NCBI GenBank assembly: GCA_964344785.1
Contig: CAYFOR010000078.1
Span: forward strand, 1-13,661
Origin: Thiopontia sp964344785
GTDB lineage: Bacteria > Pseudomonadota > Gammaproteobacteria > GCF-002020875
DNA: 13,661 bases
Reading direction: 5' to 3'
Shown: positions 1 to 6,343 of the stretch, piece by piece
How the letters are laid out: every line of letters begins with the position of its first letter
Numbering within the stretch: the first letter of the stretch is position 1
Notes under the pieces: generated by a model
The model's input: the letters and a program-made list of their open reading frames with translations, nothing else
Told to the model about the DNA's origin: nothing
The model's database searches: none
Translations under genes and position numbers: made by a program

Positions 1-110
1 GTTTTATGCAGTCAAATGAGTTTTTGGCCTGTAACGTTGGGACACCAGTGATTTTTTAATATATTTTACGTTATTACTCCAATCTATCGAGACGGCGGAC
101 AGATCCCGGT

Positions 111-133
111 TTCTCCACACCCACTGTGGATAA
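111..133. other. Pair of inverted DnaA-box-like 9-mers
   Basis: TGTGGATAA at 125-133 is the exact complement of the consensus DnaA box TTATCCACA. TTCTCCACA at 111-119, on the other strand, differs from it by one base. The two face each other five bases apart and can also form a 6-bp hairpin (TCCACA/TGTGGA). An AT-rich tract lies 35-60 bases to the left. Whether DnaA binds here is untested; there are too few boxes to call an origin. Confidence 0.35.
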
Positions 134-186
134 CACCATGAATAACCTTACCGACTGTAGACCTTGTCTGAATATGGATTGATGAG

Positions 187-217
187 AACCGACTGCCTAT
201 TTATTATGCAGCCGGTT
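187..217 (-). terminator. Hairpin after the hybrid kinase gene, possible terminator
   Basis: AACCGGCTGC and GCAGTCGGTT (minus-strand sense) form a 10-bp stem with one G-U pair around an 11-base A/T-rich loop, beginning seven bases after the kinase stop codon. The stretch after the stem is only GGTTCTCATC, so the U-tract is poor. It could end the icd-hydrolase-kinase transcript weakly, or act as a 3' stabilising stem. Confidence 0.35.
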
Positions 218-223
218 GCACAG

Positions 224-2185
224 CTATCGAATGGAACTCATCAAACGGTCCAACTCATCAACTGCCTTGGCCGCACGCTCGAATTGACCTGCCAGCACCG
301 CATTGATCACCTCCCGGCCCGTTTCAGTCAGCCGTGGAAAACCGAAGCTGCTGCCACTTCCCTTGATGGTATGCGCCGCCACTCTCACCCGTTCCCAGTC
401 GCCACAGTGGTAGGCATCCATCAGCTCATGATGCAGTTCGACCGAACGTTTTCGAAAAATCCCCATCAGTTCATCATCAACCACAGGATCGATTGCCGAA
501 TTCAATGGTTGCAACAACGCTGCACTCTCCTGCTGTTGGTCAGCCGTCGACAGATATTCTTGCAGAATCGTCCGAAGCCCTTCCCGATCAATCGGCTTGG
601 CCAGAAAGTCATCCCCACCAATCTCAAAAAACTGCCTCCTGTTTCTCTGCATCACATTGGCGGTCATCGCCACAATGGGGGTCGTGATATTGAGGGCGCG
701 CAGTTCCCGAGTCGCCTCCAGGCCATTCATCTCCGGCATCTCCATATCCATCAATACCAGGTCGAAACGCTGATGCTTGAGTTGTTCAATTGCCTCGATA
801 CCGTTGCAGGCAACGCCACCGACAGTAGCACCGTGAAACTCGACCAGGCGCCGGATCAGCAGCTGAAGCTCCGGGGTATCATCCACAATCAGTACATTTC
901 CACATAGATGGAGACGTCTGTGTTTGGCCCGTGGCTGCATCGACTCATCGATCAAACCCTCTCCTTCTCTCAAGGGGAGCACTACGGTGAACTCCGACCC
1001 TTCCCCTTCACGACTGGTGACCTCAATTTCGCCTCCCATCAGCTGAACCAGCCGGGATGAGATGAAGAGCCCAAGCCCGGTCCCTCCAAAACGGTTGGAA
1101 ATCGTCTGATCTGCTTGCTCAAATGGCTTGAAAATTCGGGAAACAGCCTCCTCTTCAATGCCGATGCCACTATCCGAAACCACCAGACGGAGCTGCCCCT
1201 CAGCTCGATCAACCTCAATCCGCAAACACACACACCCTTGACGGGTGAACTTGAATGCGTTTGAAATCAGGTTGATCAGCACCTGTCCCAGCCGATGCAC
1301 ATCCCCCACCAGCATCTTCTCGAACTGATCCGCCCCCTCAATGGAAAAGGTAATCCCTGCCTCCTGTGCACGACGACCGAACAGGGTCGTCATCTCCTGA
1401 ATCAACAGTCGTGGGCTGAACTCCAACTCGACAAGATCGATGTGGCCTGACTCGATACTGGAGCTATCCAGGATATCGTTGACCTGATAGAGCAGGCGTT
1501 TCCCCGATATGCTCATCGATTCCAGCAGTTGCTGTTGATCATGATCCAGCTCGGTATCGAACAGCAGTGAGCAGTTCCCCAACAGTGTGGTCAGAGGCGT
1601 TCTCAGCTCATGACTCATCATCGCCAGGAAGTCCCCCTTGGCCTGGGCCGCCTGCTCAGCACGCAGTGCATCTGCTGCGGCACTGCGCTCCGCCTCGATC
1701 AAGCGGTTCTCCCGCTCCCAATCCCTGCCAAGCAGCAGCACCAACTGCTCCAGTTCCAGTGAATTGTAAGGCTTCTGCAGGAAGGCAAAATTCTCTCCGA
1801 TTCCCTGCCGCACCTCATCCAGGCTATGGTCCATATAGGCAGTGACCAGAACAATTCGAACACAGGGGTCAACCGCACGTATCCGTATTGCGGTCTCCAG
1901 CCCATCCCAGCCACCGGGAATGCGCATGTCCAGCAGCACCACGGCATATCGTTTGGTACGAATCGCCTCCAGCCCGTTCTCGCCGCTATCCGCAACATCC
2001 AGATCGAAACGGTGAGTGGGTTCCGGTGCCGAAGGCGCTCCCCCCTGATCCAGCAAACTGTTCAGACGGTCCATATACATGGACTGTTTACGCTGGTTAC
2101 TCAGAACCTTGCGATAGGATTCCAGCACATTGAGGTCGTCATCAATTGCCAACACCGAAACCGGCGTCTCTATCGATGCAACCAT
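224..2185 (-). CDS. Soluble hybrid histidine kinase, REC-HisKA-HATPase-REC-Hpt
   Basis: A cytoplasmic phosphorelay kinase of 653 residues with no membrane segment. Order: an N-terminal receiver (acidic DDD near 15-17, phospho-Asp D86 in LLDMRIPGGWDG, Lys in QKPY); a coiled linker; HisKA with H192 in MMSHELRTPL; HATPase with NLISNAFKFT, DSGIGI and GTGLGLF; a second receiver with D480 in LMDMEMPEMNG; and a C-terminal Hpt with H605 in AAHTIKGSGSSFGF. All phospho-acceptor residues are present. The first receiver has about 70 residues between its acidic pocket and the Asp, against about 43 in a normal receiver, and this extra piece recurs in the diguanylate cyclase at 9447-10517. The ATG at 2185 is chosen because a very strong GGAGGAGGGGG lies eight bases before it; the frame is open to a GTG at 2209, with an ATG at 2206. 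It lies 66 bases after the hydrolase gene and is probably last in the icd transcript. With its input at a receiver, it is likely driven by another kinase; that is inference. Confidence 0.93.
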   Translation of the reverse strand: MVASIETPVSVLAIDDDLNVLESYRKVLSNQRKQSMYMDRLNSLLDQGGAPSAPEPTHRFDLDVADSGENGLEAIRTKRYAVVLLDMRIPGGWDGLETAIRIRAVDPCVRIVLVTAYMDHSLDEVRQGIGENFAFLQKPYNSLELEQLVLLLGRDWERENRLIEAERSAAADALRAEQAAQAKGDFLAMMSHELRTPLTTLLGNCSLLFDTELDHDQQQLLESMSISGKRLLYQVNDILDSSSIESGHIDLVELEFSPRLLIQEMTTLFGRRAQEAGITFSIEGADQFEKMLVGDVHRLGQVLINLISNAFKFTRQGCVCLRIEVDRAEGQLRLVVSDSGIGIEEEAVSRIFKPFEQADQTISNRFGGTGLGLFISSRLVQLMGGEIEVTSREGEGSEFTVVLPLREGEGLIDESMQPRAKHRRLHLCGNVLIVDDTPELQLLIRRLVEFHGATVGGVACNGIEAIEQLKHQRFDLVLMDMEMPEMNGLEATRELRALNITTPIVAMTANVMQRNRRQFFEIGGDDFLAKPIDREGLRTILQEYLSTADQQQESAALLQPLNSAIDPVVDDELMGIFRKRSVELHHELMDAYHCGDWERVRVAAHTIKGSGSSFGFPRLTETGREVINAVLAGQFERAAKAVDELDRLMSSIR

Positions 2186-2251
2186 TGATGTATCCCCCTC
2201 CTCCATCACACGGCCACCCCTTCCCCCTGCCGAAGATCAATCAGTCTCTAT

Positions 2252-3208
2252 TTAAACACGCTCCTGCCGCTGTATCCAGACTTCCAGCCCCTGCGCACAA
2301 AGTACATTGTCCGATCCGATCAGACGTACAATCTCCTGCTCATCCAGACTGCAACCAAGGCTGTCCAGCTGCCGCAGATGATAGGAGGTCACCTGCTCCA
2401 GCAGTTGTTCATAACGCGCTTCAGGCGGCAAGACAGAGGCCTCGGTTGCCATTTTCACCAGTGCATCCAAATCCTGATGCAGCTGTCCAGAGCGGCTTTG
2501 TGGTGCTTCCAGCACACCATAGTGGGTCAGATAGGCCCGTTGCGGGTTGAATGAAAGCAGTTTGTCGATACTCTGATGCCAGGCGGGCGGATCAAGCTGA
2601 ACCGGACTGGTAACCGGAGTCAGATAGCGACCACTGCGACACTCCAGTTCAGGATAGCCATTGCCGAATACATCTCCGGTAAAGTGCCCTTCTGACTGCG
2701 CATCCCAGACACAGAGGTGGTGACGTGCATGGCCCGGGGTATCGACCATCTGCAGCGTACGCCCATTCAGATCGATCTCCATCCCGTCATTGATCTCCAC
2801 AACGCGCTCCGAGGCAATCGGCACCAGTGTTCCAAACGACCGTTCAAAGGCCTCTTCACCATAGACCGCCGTCGCGCCTGCCTGCAGTTTGCCTGGATCG
2901 ATCATGTGACGGGCACCTGTTGGGTGAATCACCAAGGTTGCCTCCGGCAGGGCCGCCATCAGTTGCCCGGCACCACCGGCATGATCGAGATGAACATGGG
3001 TCGGGATGATGTAGCGGACCGCCTCGGGCGCAATCCCCCGCAATTGCAGCAGCTCCAGGATATGCGGGGCAACGCGTGCGGTTCCGGTATCGATCAGAGC
3101 CACCGCACCCGACTGCTCAATCAGATAGCTGCAGGTCATTCCTACCCGATCATGCCACCCCTCGATCTGGGTAACCCCGAAATCGAGTTCCTGATAGCGC
3201 AACTCCAT
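2252..3208 (-). CDS. Metallo-beta-lactamase-fold hydrolase (glyoxalase II-like)
   Basis: A 318-residue MBL-fold metallohydrolase. The dinuclear metal site is complete: the HxHxDH motif THVHLDHAGG (H71, H73, D75, H76), then H160 in DTPGHARHH, D179 in HFTGD and H229 in YLTHYG. After the MBL core comes a mostly helical C-terminal region of about 80 residues. The fold class covers thioesterases, glyoxalase II-like enzymes and lactonases, and the sequence alone does not give the substrate. There is no signal peptide, so it is cytoplasmic. The start at ATG 3208 follows GGAGGAAGGTG, a near-ideal ribosome site; an in-frame ATG at 3232 lacks one. It begins 40 bases after icd and precedes the kinase by 66 bases, so the three genes probably share a transcript. 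A link to isocitrate metabolism is not established. Confidence 0.9.
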   Translation of the reverse strand: MELRYQELDFGVTQIEGWHDRVGMTCSYLIEQSGAVALIDTGTARVAPHILELLQLRGIAPEAVRYIIPTHVHLDHAGGAGQLMAALPEATLVIHPTGARHMIDPGKLQAGATAVYGEEAFERSFGTLVPIASERVVEINDGMEIDLNGRTLQMVDTPGHARHHLCVWDAQSEGHFTGDVFGNGYPELECRSGRYLTPVTSPVQLDPPAWHQSIDKLLSFNPQRAYLTHYGVLEAPQSRSGQLHQDLDALVKMATEASVLPPEARYEQLLEQVTSYHLRQLDSLGCSLDEQEIVRLIGSDNVLCAQGLEVWIQRQERV

Positions 3209-3248
3209 CACCTTCCTCCGCTCATCATCCATTGGTAGTCCGACAAGG

Positions 3249-4508
3249 CTACAGATTGTCTACCATATGGCCGGCAAATTCGGAGGTCTTGACCAGTGTC
3301 GCCCCCTCCATCAGTCGCTCGAAATCATAGGTAACTGTCTTCTGATCGATGGTCTTGGCCAGCGCATGATAGATCCTTTCGGTCACCTCACTCCACCCAA
3401 GATATTCGAACATCAATGCCCCGGAGAGGATGACCGAGCCGGGATTGACCTTGTCCTGACCCGCGTATTTCGGTGCAGTACCGTGTGTTGCCTCGAAGAT
3501 GGCATGGCCGGACTCGTAATTGATATTGGCACCCGGAGCAATACCGATGCCCCCCACGATGGCGGCCAGTGCGTCCGAAATGTAGTCCCCATTCAGATTC
3601 AACGTCGCAATCACCGAATACTCAGCCGGGCGCAACAGGATCTGCTGCAGGAAGGCGTCGGCAATCGAATCCTTGATGATGACCTTCCCGGCTGCCTCGG
3701 CATCTGCCTGCGCCCGGTCTGCTGCCTCCGTCCCTTCTTCCTTTGCGATACGATCATACTGTGCCCAGGTAAAGGTCTCTTCCGGGAATTCACGTTCAGC
3801 GAGTTCATAGCCCCAGTTCTTGAAGGCCCCCTCGGTGAACTTCATGATATTGCCCTTGTGGACCAGAGTCACCGACGGCAGCCCCCGCTGGATTGCATAG
3901 CGGATCGCCTGGCGGATGATGCGCTCGGACCCCTCCTGAGAGACCGGTTTGATGCCGATCGATGAGCTCTCTGGAAAGCGGATCTTGCTGACACCCATCT
4001 CGTTCATCAGGAATGCCTTGACCTTCTCCACCTCCTCGCTGCCGTTCATGTACTCGATCCCGGCATAGATATCCTCGGTATTTTCCCTGAAGATCGCCAT
4101 ATCGACCTTTTCAGGCTGTTTTACCGGACTCGGCACACCGCTGAAGTGGCGAACCGGACGCAGACAGGTGTAGAGATCCAGCTCCTGACGAAGCGTCACA
4201 TTGAGTGAACGCATGCCACCACCCACCGGCGTGGTCAACGGCCCCTTGATCCCGACCAGATACTCCCTGAAGGCGCTCATGGTCTCATCCGGCAGCCAGT
4301 TCCCGGTCTGGTTGAATGCCTTCTCCCCGGCCAGCACCTCCTTCCAGATCACCTTGCGGCTGCCACCATAGGCACGCTCGACCGCTGCATCAAACACCCG
4401 TTGGGACGCCGCCCAGATATCGGGGCCGATTCCATCCCCCTCGATAAAGGGGATCTCAACCTGATCGGGTACTACCAACTTGCCATCTTTTATTTCAACT
4501 TTTGCCAT
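3249..4508 (-). CDS. icd: NADP-dependent isocitrate dehydrogenase
   Basis: Oxidative decarboxylation of isocitrate to 2-oxoglutarate in the TCA cycle, producing NADPH, in the cytoplasm. The 419-residue protein matches the Escherichia coli-type homodimeric enzyme almost end to end: IPFIEGDGIG near the N-terminus, GPLTTPVGGGMRSLNV with the substrate-binding and phosphorylatable serine (S101), RQELDLYTCLRPVR, FRENTEDIYAG, KGNIMKFTEGAF, LNLNGDYISDALAA, HGTAPKYAGQDKVNPGS and TYDFERLMEG. The KY and Y...R residues in the last two motifs are those that select NADP over NAD in this family. The conserved serine means AceK-type control is possible, though aceK is not in the window. I chose ATG 4508 (MAKVEIKDG) because AAGAGG lies six bases before it and it aligns with relatives; an ATG at 4526 (MSKRQT) also has a TGAGG and is a fair alternative. 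It probably heads an operon with the hydrolase and kinase. Confidence 0.97.
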   Translation of the reverse strand: MAKVEIKDGKLVVPDQVEIPFIEGDGIGPDIWAASQRVFDAAVERAYGGSRKVIWKEVLAGEKAFNQTGNWLPDETMSAFREYLVGIKGPLTTPVGGGMRSLNVTLRQELDLYTCLRPVRHFSGVPSPVKQPEKVDMAIFRENTEDIYAGIEYMNGSEEVEKVKAFLMNEMGVSKIRFPESSSIGIKPVSQEGSERIIRQAIRYAIQRGLPSVTLVHKGNIMKFTEGAFKNWGYELAEREFPEETFTWAQYDRIAKEEGTEAADRAQADAEAAGKVIIKDSIADAFLQQILLRPAEYSVIATLNLNGDYISDALAAIVGGIGIAPGANINYESGHAIFEATHGTAPKYAGQDKVNPGSVILSGALMFEYLGWSEVTERIYHALAKTIDQKTVTYDFERLMEGATLVKTSEFAGHMVDNL

Positions 4509-4562
4509 CGTCTGCCTCTTGCTCATCGCGCCTCAAAATCTGCCGCCTCCATGGCTGCCGAT

Positions 4563-4596
4563 TGCCCCGGTTACAACATTCCGTGAAACCGGGGCA
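4563..4596 (-). promoter_or_regulatory. Stem-loop in the icd 5' leader
   Basis: TGCCCCGGTT and AACCGGGGCA are perfect complements, giving a GC-rich 10-bp stem with a 14-base loop about 55 bases before the icd ATG at 4508. No U-tract follows on either strand, so it is not a standard terminator. The leader upstream (4600-4640) is very AT-rich and likely holds the promoter, but no clean -35/-10 pair stands out. It could be an mRNA-stabilising stem, a protein-binding site or an attenuator; the sequence does not decide. Confidence 0.45.
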
Positions 4597-4695
4597 GAGG
4601 ACACATTCAAAAATAAACTTTACATAAAAAATTTTACACGCAATCCACTGCAGTCTGTTCTGTACAGTCGAACCACTGTTTTCGCTGGTTTGCAG

Positions 4696-4736
4696 AAAAA
4701 AGTGCCGTTCAAGCAGACCAGCCCAGATGGGTCCGC
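4696..4736 (-). terminator. Weak terminator candidate after the GntR gene
   Basis: GCGGACC and GGTCTGC (minus-strand sense, 4730-4736 and 4713-4719) can pair as seven base pairs including one G-U. A run of six U follows, but only after an 11-base gap, so this is not a classical intrinsic terminator. It lies between the GntR stop and the presumed icd promoter. Low confidence. Confidence 0.22.
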
Positions 4737-4756
4737 TGTATTGATGCCTGGAGCTG

Positions 4757-5428
4757 TCACGTCTTCTGTTGCCCCTGGCGGATCATCTGCTCGATATGCT
4801 GGCGGGATTTACGGATATGACGACGCATCAGCATCTCCGCCATCTCACCGTCCCGGTCATACAGCGCATCCAAAATCAGGCTGTGCTCCTTCAGTGCGGT
4901 GGCGGTGCGCCCACTCTCCCGCCCCAACTGGCAACGATACATTCTCATCAGATGGTAAAGATCATCACACAGCAGATGGGAGAGTCTTCGGTTGCGACTC
5001 CCCTTCACAATGGCATAGTGGAAATCATGATTGATGTCGTTTGGGCCGAAGTGCTGCTCACTCTCCAGCAGCGCGTGGAGCTGGTCCAGCTCCGACCGGG
5101 CCATCTGCTCGGCCGCCAGCCGTGCAGCCATCCCCTCCAGTGCCTCACGCACCCGATAGATCTCCAGCAACTCCTCCAGAGAGAGTTCAACCACACGAGC
5201 GCCCACATTGGGACGGCGACTTACCAGATTGCAGCTCTCCAGGCGACCGATCGCCTCTCGAAGTGAAGCACGACTGACATCATAGCGACGTGCCAGCTCC
5301 GGTTCACTGATCTTGCTGCCTGCAACGATTTCACCGGTTACGATGGCATCACAGAGCTGCTCAAAGATTCGGTCTGCTACAGTCACTGCCGGATGTACTC
5401 CACCCCTTGTTGTCGACATATTCAGCAT
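4757..5428 (-). CDS. GntR-family transcriptional regulator, FCD domain
   Basis: A 223-residue DNA-binding repressor of the FadR/FCD branch. The N-terminal winged helix-turn-helix spans about residues 15-85 (ISEPELARRYDVSRASLREAIGRLE, here broken as ISEPELARRYDV then SRASLREAIGRLE), with the typical GSKISEPELA and NLVSRRPNVGARV wing. The C-terminal all-helical FCD domain (about 90-215) carries the usual metal or ligand site pattern: D and H in INHDFHYAI, H in LKEHSLILDAL, and H in RRHIRKSRQ. Such regulators usually bind organic acids (for example lactate, citrate or gluconate derivatives) and repress catabolic genes. Position between a nitroreductase and icd hints at a carbon or redox signal, which is inference. 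Start: ATG 5428 has GGAAA five bases upstream; the in-frame ATG at 5419 is a second choice. Two copies of TTGTCGACA, one over the start and one about 62 bases upstream, argue for autoregulation. Confidence 0.93.
   Translation of the reverse strand: MLNMSTTRGGVHPAVTVADRIFEQLCDAIVTGEIVAGSKISEPELARRYDVSRASLREAIGRLESCNLVSRRPNVGARVVELSLEELLEIYRVREALEGMAARLAAEQMARSELDQLHALLESEQHFGPNDINHDFHYAIVKGSRNRRLSHLLCDDLYHLMRMYRCQLGRESGRTATALKEHSLILDALYDRDGEMAEMLMRRHIRKSRQHIEQMIRQGQQKT
5410..5419 (-). promoter_or_regulatory. Second GntR operator candidate, over the gene start
   Basis: TTGTCGACAT shares the nine-base core TTGTCGACA with the upstream 12-bp palindrome. It covers the codons ATG TCG ACA at the fourth residue of the regulator. 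Its centre is about 62 bases from the upstream site, close to six helical turns, so two dimers would lie on the same DNA face and could close a loop. It may be partly a coding coincidence. Confidence 0.4.
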
Positions 5429-5436
5429 ATATTTCC

Positions 5437-5465
5437 AGATTATTGAAAATATATTAGCGTGTCAA
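5437..5465 (-). promoter_or_regulatory. Candidate promoter of the GntR gene
   Basis: A perfect -35 TTGACA (plus positions 5460-5465) is followed after 17 bases by TAATCT (5437-5442), a weak -10. The transcript would start at or just before the ATG at 5428, giving a near-leaderless message. The two palindromes flank it, which suits repression. Another -10 (TAATAT, 5451-5456) is possible with a poor -35. Confidence 0.35.
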
Positions 5466-5470
5466 TATAA

Positions 5471-5482
5471 ATTGTCGACAAT
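5471..5482. promoter_or_regulatory. Operator candidate ATTGTCGACAAT for the GntR regulator
   Basis: A perfect 12-bp palindrome, 43 bases upstream of the GntR start codon and just upstream of the candidate -35. FCD-type GntR proteins typically bind short palindromes of the TTGT-N2-ACAA kind, so form and place both fit. I did not see a further clear copy before icd or the nitroreductase, which suggests autoregulation plus perhaps targets elsewhere. Confidence 0.55.
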
Positions 5483-5519
5483 GCAGCCTTGAAATGGACA
5501 TACTGACAGCTGGTTACGA

Positions 5520-6185
5520 CTACTGAAAAATGCTGGTAAAAGACTTCACTGGTTCACGCTGAGTGCGATAGCAGTTGATTGCTGCAGTCGTATCCTCATA
5601 TCCCACCGCCATGCCGACGAGCAGAATCGATTCAGGCGGGTAACCCAACTGCTGTTTGACGATTTGAGGGTACTCGGCGAGTGCAGCCTGAGGGCAGGTA
5701 GCGAGCCCGGCCTCGACAGCAGCCAACATGACCGACTGAATAAACATGCCGTAGTCGAGAAAGGAGCCCGTCTCCAGCGCACCATCCAGAAAGAAGAAGA
5801 GGATAACAGGGGCATCAAAGGCACGATAGTTGGCAGCCCACTGATCCTGCCGACGCTCCACATCTTCACGGCCAATCTCCAACGCCTGATACAACTGCAA
5901 TCCACACTGCTTGCGGCGCTCCCTGTAGGGATTGTGCCATTGAAGCGGATAGTATCGGTAGTCCATCTCCCCTTTCACACCGGAACGAAAGGCCTGCTCC
6001 ATGGCCTCTGTCAGACGCGCCTTGCTCTCTCCCTTCACGACTGCAACCTGCCAGGGCTGTGTATTGACGCCGGAGGGTGCACAACGGGCCACCTCCAGAA
6101 TTGCTTCGATCTGCTCCTCCTCCACTTCCCGCTCCAGGAATGCTCGTGTCGACTTTCTCTGCCGTAGCGCCTGACTCACCTCCAT
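5520..6185 (-). CDS. Nitroreductase-family FMN oxidoreductase
   Basis: A 221-residue NAD(P)H-dependent flavoprotein of the nitroreductase superfamily, normally a cytoplasmic homodimer that reduces nitroaromatics, quinones or related acceptors. Seen in the sequence: the FMN-phosphate-binding RQRKSTRAF at residues 8-16, CAPSGVNTQPWQVAVV near 30-45, and a C-terminal half with FLDYGMFIQSVMLAAVEAGLA (split: FLDYGMFIQSVM, LAAVEAGLAT), then ESILLVGMAVGYED and a closing R residue. Length and motifs match the PnbA/NfnB-like branch; the physiological substrate cannot be read off. Start: ATG 6185 follows AGGAGGG by four bases, whereas the in-frame ATG at 6212 has no ribosome site. It is divergent from the membrane kinase gene and lies 91 bases before the GntR gene. 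That GntR regulator might control it, but no matching operator is seen at its own promoter. Confidence 0.92.
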   Translation of the reverse strand: MEVSQALRQRKSTRAFLEREVEEEQIEAILEVARCAPSGVNTQPWQVAVVKGESKARLTEAMEQAFRSGVKGEMDYRYYPLQWHNPYRERRKQCGLQLYQALEIGREDVERRQDQWAANYRAFDAPVILFFFLDGALETGSFLDYGMFIQSVMLAAVEAGLATCPQAALAEYPQIVKQQLGYPPESILLVGMAVGYEDTTAAINCYRTQREPVKSFTSIFQ

Positions 6186-6260
6186 CACACCCTCCTGTTC
6201 GGCAGAAGACATCGGTCTGATCTTGCCTTCACCACTTTACCCATATCATCTTGAAATTTT

Positions 6261-6300
6261 CTGAAACAGCGGGACACTTGCTGAAACAGTGGAACACATG
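6261..6300 (+). repeat. Tandem 20-bp direct repeat, likely regulator-binding sites
   Basis: CTGAAACAGCGGGACACTTG (6261-6280) is followed directly by CTGAAACAGTGGAACACATG (6281-6300): 17 of 20 positions agree, with no gap. The second copy covers where the -35 of the downstream TATAAT would lie, and that -35 (TGAAAC) is poor, as expected at an activator-dependent promoter. A 20-base period is close to two helical turns, so two bound molecules would lie on one face. A 10-bp palindrome, ACACATGTGT, spans 6294-6303. The site lies in the 158-base gap between the divergent nitroreductase and kinase genes and might serve both. Confidence 0.6.
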
Positions 6301-6304
6301 TGTA

Positions 6305-6310
6305 TATAAT
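6305..6310 (+). promoter_or_regulatory. -10 element TATAAT of the membrane kinase gene
   Basis: A perfect TATAAT at 6305-6310, within TGTATATAAT, 33 bases before the chosen ATG. At 17-base spacing the -35 position reads TGAAAC, which is weak and lies inside the tandem repeat. A start of transcription near 6317 would exclude the frame's upstream TTG at 6251 as translation start. Confidence 0.5.
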
Positions 6311-6343
6311 AACACCCTGTTTATCTTGCAGTATGGTACTGTA

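Larger units (their letters stand above)
1..223. other. Left intergenic region, no gene seen
   Basis: No convincing reading frame lies here on either strand; the longest minus-strand frame starting at an ATG near 138 is only about 21 codons. Bases 50-76 are strongly AT-rich. Two DnaA-box-like 9-mers face each other at 111-133, and a hairpin at 187-217 follows the kinase stop codon. A sigma70-like pair (TTGGGA at 37-42, 17 bases, TATATT at 60-65) reads rightwards into the antisense of the kinase, with no gene to serve. The gene to the left is outside the window. Confidence 0.6.

Noticed and set aside
37..65. Sigma70-like pair TTGGGA-17-TATATT reading rightwards
   Set aside because: It would transcribe only antisense to the kinase gene; no rightward gene follows, and AT-rich DNA makes such pairs common.
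164..907. 247-codon open frame on the plus strand
   Set aside because: It lies antisense over the receiver and Hpt parts of the minus-strand kinase, whose motifs are intact; the plus translation has no recognisable domain.
2717..3238. 173-codon plus-strand frame
   Set aside because: Antisense shadow of the MBL hydrolase, which has the full metal site.
3267..3965. 232-codon plus-strand frame
   Set aside because: Antisense shadow of icd; Cys- and Arg-rich with no domain.
4655..4667. CTGT...ACAG pattern before icd as a possible LexA box
   Set aside because: The half-sites are five bases apart, not the eight needed for the CTGT-N8-ACAG site.
6264..6300. Possible sigma54 promoter in the tandem repeat (GG...GC elements)
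   Set aside because: GG and GC are seven or eight bases apart, not ten, and the element repeats with a 20-base period while a perfect TATAAT follows.
6251..6343. Extended N-terminus of the membrane kinase from TTG 6251
   Set aside because: It would put the tandem repeat and TATAAT inside the gene, has no ribosome site, and the extra residues do not look like a signal sequence.
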